Of a stretch of DNA of 41,762 nt, positions 37,077 through 41,762 are shown piece by piece (position 1 is the first letter of the stretch; each line of letters begins with the position of its first letter). A program made the position numbers and the translations under genes. Source of the stretch: Bauldia sp. (GTDB lineage Bacteria; Pseudomonadota; Alphaproteobacteria; Rhizobiales; Kaistiaceae); assembly GCA_026126025.1 (NCBI GenBank), contig JAHCJZ010000017.1:1-41762 (forward strand), written 5' to 3'. The notes under the pieces are model-generated. The model searched no databases, was not told the DNA's origin, and worked only from the letters and a program-made list of their open reading frames with translations.

Positions 37077-38440
37077 CACACGAACTCCGCTTCGCTGTCG
37101 CCTTCGTAGAAGGCCACCATCTTGGCGATGGCCGAATCGGCCATTTCGGGGTGCGTCGCCAGATAGTGCTTCAGGATCTGCGTGGCCGACTGCACGGTGT
37201 GGCCGGTGACCGAAATGATTTCCGGGATCGTTGCCTCGCCGAGGGCCATCCAGCACACCGCCGTGGTGCGCAGGTCGGACTCGTAAAAGCGCAGGACGCC
37301 GGTCTCGGTGTCGCCCAGCAGCGTCGGCGCCGGCGCGACCTTCCACACCACTGGCGGCGTCGAATTGCGTCCCTCGGCCTGCCAGCGCGCCGCGAGCGCG
37401 GCCGTGGCGGCCTCGTCGGGAATGCCGGCGGCGGCGGCGTCGCGCAGCTCGGCGAACCGCTTGCGGTAGCGGCCGCCGTCGTCCGGGAAGGGCACCCAGG
37501 CGGCGCGGCCGCGCTCGCCGGGCTGCTCGTCGAGCACGACGCGCGGGTTGACGATGCCGGCGGCGGCGCGGCGGGCGGCCGAGGCGGCGAGCCGGACCTT
37601 CAGCGCCGGCGCCTCGCGGATGGCGACGACGGCGCCGGTCTTCTGCTGGCGAAAGATGCGACGGCCGTTGAGCAGGCCCTTGTCGACCAGCAGCAGGCGG
37701 TCCTCCTGACGCTGGCCGGTCCACAGGCCGAGCTGCAGCATGTCGCCCATTTCGGGCCAGTCGAGCGCGTCGGCGGCACCCATGAGCGCGGCGAGCTCCG
37801 CCTTCGAGCCGATGCGCAGCCGCGGCGGCGGCGCCGCCATGCCGATGTCGCGCGCCGGGTTGAGGCCGCCGTTGAGCTTCAGGGCGAAGCGGCCGCGCCG
37901 GCGGCCCCATGCGATGGCGATGCCGAGCACGACGATCGCGCCGCGCGCCGTGGTAAGCCCGCGCTCGGCGACCAGCTCGTCGTAGAGGCCGACGACGATC
38001 GGCGTGGTCAGCGCGTCGACCGGCGCGGCGACCAGCGAGGGATCGTGCTCGCGCAAGGTGCGAAGCTTCTGCTTGTAATAGCGCACCGTCTTCGGCGAAT
38101 AGACGTTGTTGGCGGCCACCTGGCGGCGCAGCTCGTGCGGATTGTCGGGCAGCTGGAATTTCGCGCTTTGCTGCCAGTCCTCGAACAGCCGGTCGAGCGT
38201 GTAGAGCGCCGGACCCGACGCGGCGGCGCGCCGCTGCGGCCGCGCCGCCTTCCTGGCCTTGGCGAGCCCGGCGACGAAGGCTTCCGACCAGTCGACGGCC
38301 TCGCCGCGCGTGAACCAGCGGCCGTCGTCGTGGCGCAAATCCCGGCCCTTGTGGCCGGCGCGCCGCAAGCCGGCGTTGGGCACGAAGCGCGGCCGGCCGT
38401 CGCGCCAGACGACATAAGGGTGCGGCGTCTTTTTTGCCAT
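37076..38440 (-). CDS. int: Tyrosine-type phage integrase
   Basis: This is a 454-residue recombinase. The N-terminal 75 residues are basic (arm binding). The core-binding domain is about 80-200. Catalytic residues visible are Arg244 in TGQRQED, Lys267 in QQKTG, Arg391 in S-D-L-R-T-T, His414 in TGH and the nucleophile Tyr426 in KHYL. The first His of the usual H-x-x-R box is Ser388 here, a substitution I have seen described in rhizobial phage integrases but cannot verify. It inserts the phage at the tRNA site (attP core 35966-35993). The start is ATG 38440 with GGAGG upstream. Confidence 0.9.
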   Translation of the reverse strand: MAKKTPHPYVVWRDGRPRFVPNAGLRRAGHKGRDLRHDDGRWFTRGEAVDWSEAFVAGLAKARKAARPQRRAAASGPALYTLDRLFEDWQQSAKFQLPDNPHELRRQVAANNVYSPKTVRYYKQKLRTLREHDPSLVAAPVDALTTPIVVGLYDELVAERGLTTARGAIVVLGIAIAWGRRRGRFALKLNGGLNPARDIGMAAPPPRLRIGSKAELAALMGAADALDWPEMGDMLQLGLWTGQRQEDRLLLVDKGLLNGRRIFRQQKTGAVVAIREAPALKVRLAASAARRAAAGIVNPRVVLDEQPGERGRAAWVPFPDDGGRYRKRFAELRDAAAAGIPDEAATAALAARWQAEGRNSTPPVVWKVAPAPTLLGDTETGVLRFYESDLRTTAVCWMALGEATIPEIISVTGHTVQSATQILKHYLATHPEMADSAIAKMVAFYEGDSEAEFV

Positions 38441-38482
38441 GGATGCCTCCGGGCGAGACTGTGAATCGGAACGCGGGCGAAG

Positions 38483-38716
38483 TCAAAGCGCCTGGATGAT
38501 GTCGTAGGCGTAGATGAAGCGCGTCCGACCTGTCCGATGGTTGCGAACCTCAATGCGATCACCGTAGGCATGCCTGGTCACCACGCCGTTCTGGACGCAG
38601 CCGGCCTTCATCCACGTCACCGGCCCGCCAACGGGATAGTCGAATTGCAGCACCTCTTGCAGTTGGCGCTCCGCCGCTCGTACGACCGCGCTCGCTTCCC
38701 TCAACGCTTGGCTCAT
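38483..38716 (-). CDS. Small hypothetical protein, 77 aa
   Basis: The product begins MSQALREASAVVRAAERQLQ as a helix and then turns to strands with basic residues (WMKAGCVQNGVVTRHAYGDR, IEVRNHRTGRTRFIYAYDII), resembling a small SH3-like or nucleic-acid-binding fold. No family is recognised. It lies between the integrase and the gene at 38720, three bases apart from the latter, so it is part of the same transcript. Confidence 0.55.
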   Translation of the reverse strand: MSQALREASAVVRAAERQLQEVLQFDYPVGGPVTWMKAGCVQNGVVTRHAYGDRIEVRNHRTGRTRFIYAYDIIQAL

Positions 38717-38719
38717 GGC

Positions 38720-39034
38720 CTACTCCGCCCGGTAGATTTCGATGCCGGCGATCATCAGCCGGTCGGACGAAACCCGACCGTGGCCGCAGCCGCGCGTAAG
38801 CTGCCGGGAAAAGTCGTCGGCCGCGTTCAGCGCCTCGCGCAGCTGGTCGTAGTTTTCGCCGCTGAGCGCCAGCAGCACGCCGCGCAGCGGGCCGACGCTC
38901 CTGATGCCGCATTTTTCCAGCGCTGCGCCCAGCTGCCGAAACGCGGCGTAGACGCCGAGCGTGTCCAAATCCGCCGGCTGGCTCCTGCCCTCGGCATCCA
39001 TGATCGTTCCGTCGTCGCGCGCGCCAAATCGCAT
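38720..39034 (-). CDS. Hypothetical protein, 104 aa, first after the minus-strand terminator
   Basis: ATG 39034 has GAAGGAGAG ahead on the minus strand. The protein is acidic and helical (VYAAFRQLGAALEKCGIRSV, LLALSGENYDQLREALNAAD) with a strand ending (DRLMIAGIEIYRAE). No family is recognised. It follows the terminator at 39054-39081 by about 20 bases, so expression requires read-through or a nearby promoter that I cannot see. Confidence 0.6.
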   Translation of the reverse strand: MRFGARDDGTIMDAEGRSQPADLDTLGVYAAFRQLGAALEKCGIRSVGPLRGVLLALSGENYDQLREALNAADDFSRQLTRGCGHGRVSSDRLMIAGIEIYRAE

Positions 39035-39053
39035 CGTTCTCTCCTTCGGTTGC

Positions 39054-39081
39054 AAAAAAATCGGCGGCATTGGCGCCGCCG
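39054..39081 (-). terminator. Rho-independent terminator on the minus strand
   Basis: Read on the minus strand: CGGCGGC, loop GCCAAT, GCCGCCG, then ATTTTTTT (complement of 39054-39060). The 7-bp stem is perfect. It ends the upstream set of small genes (39215-40340) and would limit transcription into the integrase group, a simple way of keeping integrase low. Confidence 0.85.
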
Positions 39082-39214
39082 CAAGTGTCCCCGCCGGCCA
39101 TCTCTCGTGAAACCGGTGGGTATTGTCTGCCCGGCGGGTACGCTGGCGGGAGGAGGTGCCAATCCCGCCGGGCCGGCTCACGCGCGACCCGGGAGCCGAA
39201 CTCAGTCGCGGAAC

Positions 39215-39340
39215 TCAGTCGCGGTCGTCGTCGGCGCGGCGGCGCTCCATGTCGTGCCAGACGCCGGCGAGCAGCAGCACGGTGGCGAGCGCCAGCATGC
39301 CGAGGCCGAAGGCGATTGCGGCGGGCAGGACATCAGCCAT
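39215..39340 (-). CDS. Short single-span membrane protein, 41 aa
   Basis: The minus-strand frame begins MADVLPAAIAFGLGMLALAT and has one hydrophobic helix to about residue 27, then a charged tail ERRRADDDRD. It starts within the stop of the upstream 41-aa gene (TGATG). A 13-bp tandem duplication (GAACTCAGTCGCG, 39198-39223) covers its stop codon and following bases. A membrane peptide role in the lysogen is possible; the function is unknown. Confidence 0.55.
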   Translation of the reverse strand: MADVLPAAIAFGLGMLALATVLLLAGVWHDMERRRADDDRD

Positions 39341-39458
39341 CGACGTCGAACCCGTTGCGGCGCGGCGGCAGCGGGCCGCCGAGCCAGAGGAAGGCGCCGA
39401 TGAGCACCAGCGTGTTGGCGGCGGCGGCCGCGACGATGAGCAGAAGGTCGGCGATCAT
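39333..39458 (-). CDS. Short single-span membrane protein, 41 aa (second)
   Basis: The frame begins MIADLLLIVAAAAANTLVLI and continues G-A-F-L-W-L-G-G, one long transmembrane helix, then a basic and acidic tail PPRRNGFDVDG. It overlaps the gene upstream (stop 39455) and the following membrane gene, so two similar 41-residue one-helix proteins are made as a translationally coupled pair. They might hetero-oligomerise. The function is unknown. Confidence 0.55.
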   Translation of the reverse strand: MIADLLLIVAAAAANTLVLIGAFLWLGGPLPPRRNGFDVDG

Positions 39459-39718
39459 GCCCGCTGCCTCCGCTGCTCGATCACGGCGAAAACGTCGCGG
39501 CCGGCGCCGGTGAGCACCGGGAACGGATGCGGGCCGGTGGTGCGGTCGATGCGGGTGAGGCCGAGGCCCTGCAGGCTGCCGGCGACGTCGAGGCTGACGC
39601 GGTGCGGGCTATCGCCCCAATAACCCCGGCGGCGATAGAGCCGGTGGCCGGCGCCGAGGATGTCGAGGGCGCGCAGCTGCTGGCGCGACAGCATTTTGGG
39701 ATTGATGGCGGCGATCAT
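39455..39718 (-). CDS. Hypothetical protein, 87 aa
   Basis: ATG 39718 overlaps the upstream stop (ATGA). The protein resembles a small winged-helix: MLSRQQLRALDILGAGHRLY, then RVSLDVAGSLQGLGLTRID and a final V-L-T-G-A-G-R-D-V-F-A-V helix, the L-T-x-x-G-R pattern seen in phage and MarR-like small wing proteins. A DNA-binding role is plausible. No named family is assigned. Confidence 0.6.
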   Translation of the reverse strand: MIAAINPKMLSRQQLRALDILGAGHRLYRRRGYWGDSPHRVSLDVAGSLQGLGLTRIDRTTGPHPFPVLTGAGRDVFAVIEQRRQRA

Positions 39719-40065
39719 CGGCCCGCCCTCCGCTCCAGCGCCTTGCGGCACAGGCGCAGGTGATCCGGCATTTCGGCGCTGACCGCGCCGATGTAGAGCT
39801 CGACGAGCTGGCGATCGGCCTGCTCGACCGAGCAGGCGGCGGCGATCGACGCGAATATCTGCACGTTCAGCCGCGCCAGGGCGAGCAGGACTTCGGCGCG
39901 GTCGGCGCGGGGTGCCCTCATCTCGCTCTCGACCCAGGCCTGCAGCCTCTCGGGCCAGCCGGATGCGACGGCGCGGCCCATGATGCGGGCGCCCGCGTCC
40001 TTGCTGGTCAGGGCGTCCGCCAGCGCGTCCATGTCCTCCAGCAGGCTAGGTGCGGCGATGCTCAT
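39715..40065 (-). CDS. Hypothetical helical protein, 116 aa
   Basis: ATG 40065 overlaps the upstream stop. The product is helical: SLLEDMDALADALTSKDAGA, VLLALARLNVQIFASIAAAC, then a terminal stretch DHLRLCRKALERRAGR. An N-terminal extension from ATG 40078 (four residues) is possible. No family is recognised. It sits in the coupled chain that begins with the excisionase-like gene. Confidence 0.6.
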   Translation of the reverse strand: MSIAAPSLLEDMDALADALTSKDAGARIMGRAVASGWPERLQAWVESEMRAPRADRAEVLLALARLNVQIFASIAAACSVEQADRQLVELYIGAVSAEMPDHLRLCRKALERRAGR

Positions 40066-40340
40066 GAGGATACCCCATAGCGTAAGGAGAGGGCGGCGCT
40101 GGCGGCGGCGACCAGGTCGACGGCGCCGGCATTGTCGTTGTCGGGCTGCTGCGGCGCGACGACGCCGCCGGCGCGCAAAAACGCCTCGACGGCGCGGCGC
40201 GGCCACACCCAGGTGCCGGGCACGCGGCGCGGAAAGCCGGTGCGCTGGTGGTAGGACAGCCAATGGCGCATCAGCCAGTCCGGCGTGCGGCCGAGCTCGG
40301 CCGCCACCTCCTCCAGCGTCGCCGTCTCGTTCGTCAGCAT
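40062..40340 (-). CDS. Excisionase-like (MerR/AlpA-type HTH) protein, 92 aa
   Basis: ATG 40340 has AAAGGAG nine bases before it on the minus strand. Residues about 5-55 look like an excisionase-type winged HTH: TLEEVAAELGRTPDWLMRHW, then F-P-R-R-V-P-G-T-W-V-W-P-R-R-A-V-E-A-F, with the W-P-R/K-x-x-[VL] wing typical of AlpA/Xis. The tail is low-complexity and alanine rich. As the first gene of the minus-strand transcript leading to integrase it is a good candidate for a directionality factor or a regulator of int; DNA-binding is the confident part. Confidence 0.7.
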   Translation of the reverse strand: MLTNETATLEEVAAELGRTPDWLMRHWLSYHQRTGFPRRVPGTWVWPRRAVEAFLRAGGVVAPQQPDNDNAGAVDLVAAASAALSLRYGVSS

Positions 40341-40449
40341 GGCCCGCGCTCCTTTGGATGAGTCGCGATCACGATGCCGCAAAAATGTGGGATATGCAAC
40401 AGGGGTGCGGTATTTGATGACTCAGTATTGCGGGCAGGCGTCAGCCAAA

Positions 40450-40577
40450 AAAGCGGACACGCTTTGTCAACCGGCAAACCGCTAGTTTGCCGCCCGCTTG
40501 GTCAAATGCGAAACCATGGAAAGCGGACACGCTTTGTCAACCGGCCAGACGCGCCGGAACGCTGTCCGCTATGTCAA
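40450..40577. repeat. 26-bp direct repeats with TTGACA, upstream of the excisionase-like gene
   Basis: A perfect 26-bp repeat is found at 40450-40475 and 40520-40545, offset exactly 70 bp. It contains AAAGCG-GACA-CGCTTT (a 6-bp dyad) followed by GTCAACCGGC. A partial third copy at 40558-40577 keeps CGCT[A]TGTCAA. On the minus strand each copy shows TTGACA[AT]AGCG, a -35-like sequence, but no clear -10 follows. This region lies between the repressor gene's end and the excisionase-like gene and is probably its operator and promoter zone. Confidence 0.75.
40472..40492. other. Hairpin between the repeats
   Basis: CGGCAAAC (40472-40479), loop CGCTA, GTTTGCCG (40485-40492) is a perfect 8-bp inverted repeat starting inside the first direct repeat. 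No T-run is present. It could terminate read-through from the repressor gene or be a protein site. Confidence 0.5.
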
Positions 40578-40582
40578 CTGCG

Positions 40583-41209
40583 TCAGGCGGCCTCCGCGGC
40601 CCGCCGGCGGAACAGGCCGTCGACAACGCCGCGGATGATCACTTCGTTGCCGTCGACCAGCAACGGCTTGGATGTGCCGAAGCGCATCGAGTTGGTGAGC
40701 AGGTAGGGCGGCTCGTAAACGCGGAACACGGTCTCGGCCCGCATGGTCGACCACTGGTAGATCTGCGCGCAGACGATATCCTTGGGGTGCGGCTGCATGT
40801 TGAGGTCGACGATGACGACGTCGCCCGGAAGAATGCCCGACAGCTCGAGCGCGTGGGAATGGATGACCCAGGGATCGCGGCCGTTGCGGCCGCGCGTCAG
40901 CTCGCGCACGGCCCGGTCGACATTGGAGTCGATGGCGTCCTTGCCCATGTCGAAGACGAATTGCGACGCCTCCGGCTCGGCCAGGCCTGACGGGCGGTTG
41001 GGAAACTCCATCGGCCGGACCTTCGCCGCCGCCGCGATCTTGGCGATCGTGTCGACGCCGAACTTACCCTTGTAGTTCTCGCTGAGCGGCCGCTGGATGT
41101 TGGCCGGATTGATGCCGGCCAGCAGTGCGAGCGCGTTGGCCGACGTCACGCCCAGATGGGCCATGATCGCCTTCACCCAGTCGATCTGCTGCTGCTTCAC
41201 GGGGTCCAT
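40583..41209 (-). CDS. C1-like lysogeny repressor with degenerate S24 domain
   Basis: I chose ATG 41209 (MDPVKQQQIDWVKAIMAHLG); the longer frame would cover the early promoter. Residues about 8-68 form an Xre-type HTH (ANALALLAGINPANIQRPLS, FGVDTIAKIAAAA). Residues about 115-208 follow the LexA/C1 S24 layout (I-L-P-G-D-V-V-I-V-D, then D-I-V-C-A-Q-I, a strand ETVFRVYEPP, L-L-T-N-S, and IIRGVVDG). The Ser nucleophile of the G-x-S-M position aligns with Leu in HALELSGILPGD, and the usual Lys region is F-R-V. It therefore probably does not self-cleave. It faces the early operon divergently. Confidence 0.8.
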   Translation of the reverse strand: MDPVKQQQIDWVKAIMAHLGVTSANALALLAGINPANIQRPLSENYKGKFGVDTIAKIAAAAKVRPMEFPNRPSGLAEPEASQFVFDMGKDAIDSNVDRAVRELTRGRNGRDPWVIHSHALELSGILPGDVVIVDLNMQPHPKDIVCAQIYQWSTMRAETVFRVYEPPYLLTNSMRFGTSKPLLVDGNEVIIRGVVDGLFRRRAAEAA

Positions 41210-41261
41210 GGCCCGCAAAATAGGAGCAGGGGATACGGCTACTCCATACACGGACCGCCCC

Positions 41262-41289
41262 TTGACGTCCCGCATCTTTGCGGGATTAT
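41262..41289 (+). promoter_or_regulatory. Early promoter with operator in its spacer
   Basis: TTGACG (41262-41267), 16 bp, then GATTAT (41284-41289) form a plausible promoter about 40 bases ahead of the first early gene at 41330. The spacer holds a perfect dyad CCCGCA-TCTT-TGCGGG (41269-41284). Another CCCGCA half-site is at 41212-41217 next to the repressor's start codon. Binding of the C1-like protein here would silence the early operon, as in lambda PR. Confidence 0.75.
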
Positions 41290-41329
41290 CCCACAGCAGA
41301 TACACGTTGGTGATTCGCGGTCAATCGAA

Positions 41330-41530
41330 ATGACGAGTTTTGAGGACATCGACGCGCGCCGCGCGTCGGCCGGTCTGACGCGCGAGGCGGTGTGCCGGCG
41401 CGCCGGCGTCAATAGCGAGACCTGGCGGCGCACGGCCAAGGGCCGGACGCAGCCCAACCTGCGCACGCTGATCAAGCTCGACGATGCGGTAACGGCGCTG
41501 GAGCGGGAAAAGCAGGAGGCGGGGAATTGA
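41330..41530 (+). CDS. Cro-position HTH protein, 66 aa
   Basis: The ATG at 41330 is the first start after the early promoter. The sequence (TSFEDIDARRASAGLTREAV, C-R-R-A-G-V-N-S-E-T-W-R-R, P-N-L-R-T-L-I-K-L-D-D-A) forms one helix-turn-helix. It lies divergent from the C1-like repressor, the position of Cro or CII. Its opening is like the N-terminus of the 171-aa HTH protein at 25. The stop overlaps the TTG start of the junction gene (TTGA). Confidence 0.75.
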   Translation: MTSFEDIDARRASAGLTREAVCRRAGVNSETWRRTAKGRTQPNLRTLIKLDDAVTALEREKQEAGN

Positions 41531-41762
41531 GCATCGCCGGTCTCGCCTTCGCCGACGGCATGGACGGCGGCCGCTACGGAAACGAGCGGCAGCTTGTCGA
41601 GGGCGTGCTTGCGCGGCTGAAAAGCGAGGCGCGGGCGGTGGGCTGGAAAGGCCAGTTCCTGGTCGACGTCATCCGCACGGCGCGCGACGCCGGCACGATC
41701 ATTTCCATCCAGATCGGCCCCGGCCATGGCGACATCACCGTCGACCAGGTGCGCGCCTTCCT
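41527..41762 (+). CDS. Junction-spanning early protein, N-terminal part (87 aa in total)
   Basis: TTG 41527 overlaps the upstream stop. The frame is open to the end of the window with two bases left over, and joins base 1 in frame to stop at 26-28. The protein (GNERQLVEGVLARLKSEARA, GWKGQFLVDVIRTARDAGTI, then [15 protein letters not shown]) is helical with a central strand. No family is recognised. It lies between two HTH genes in the early operon. Its perfect continuity across the ends is the main evidence that the sequence is circular. Confidence 0.75.
   Translation, partial: MSIAGLAFADGMDGGRYGNERQLVEGVLARLKSEARAVGWKGQFLVDVIRTARDAGTIISIQIGPGHGDITVDQVRAF

Noticed and set aside
40450-40577. 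CRISPR array
   Set aside because: Only two full repeats and one partial, with unequal spacing (70 and 37 bp), and no cas genes. Better explained as operators.

Overview
The window reads as one complete circular genome of a temperate podophage (short-tailed, T7-like virion architecture) from a high-GC alphaproteobacterium, most likely a Rhizobiales member such as Mesorhizobium or a relative. The host guess is inference from a GapR/DUF2312-type gene, the codon bias and the phage protein families; no host gene is present. Closure is visible in the sequence: the last reading frame (from 41527) continues in frame across the end into base 1 and stops at 26-28, giving an 87-residue protein with an ATGA overlap onto the next gene.

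Layout. (1) 41262-41289 is an early promoter with an embedded operator. It faces a C1-like repressor gene on the minus strand (40583-41209) and drives a tightly overlapping early operon: 41330, then through the junction to 5315. That operon encodes HTH proteins, a GapR-like protein, a papain/C39-like protein, a winged-helix protein, an adenine methyltransferase and a TOPRIM primase, and ends at a strong terminator (5336-5373). A replicative helicase follows (5393-7291). (2) 7395-9326 is a minus-strand accessory operon of eight small genes, under a promoter with three related operators. (3) 9720-10088 is non-coding and holds a dense GGTTAC/GTAACC array, a candidate packaging or replication site. 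(4) 10089-29751 is the plus-strand virion block: terminase, portal, scaffold, major capsid, tail tubular proteins A and B, and large ejection or polyvalent proteins. (5) 29748-31519 is a P22 immI-like cassette: a Bro-N antirepressor operon divergent from a ribbon-helix-helix gene and a membrane protein. (6) 31567-35878 holds the tail fibre and lysis genes, including an endolysin with a nested holin-like start. (7) 35879-36078 looks like attP: the 3' end of a tRNA flanked by repeated arm-like sites. (8) 36079-40340 is mostly minus strand, with the integrase, an excisionase-like HTH gene and small membrane genes, preceded by long direct repeats.

Working model (inference). The C1-like protein holds lysogeny but appears to lack the serine of a self-cleaving S24 protease. 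The switch may therefore depend on the antirepressor, which is itself controlled by the RHH protein. Three intergenic copies of CAATTGACGCG, upstream of the terminase, capsid and tail-fibre units, look like a shared late-control site. Four genes carry apparent frameshifts (7395-7630, 15832-16720, 21325-21874, 24674-27212). These could be assembly errors, since other modules look intact, or the start of decay.
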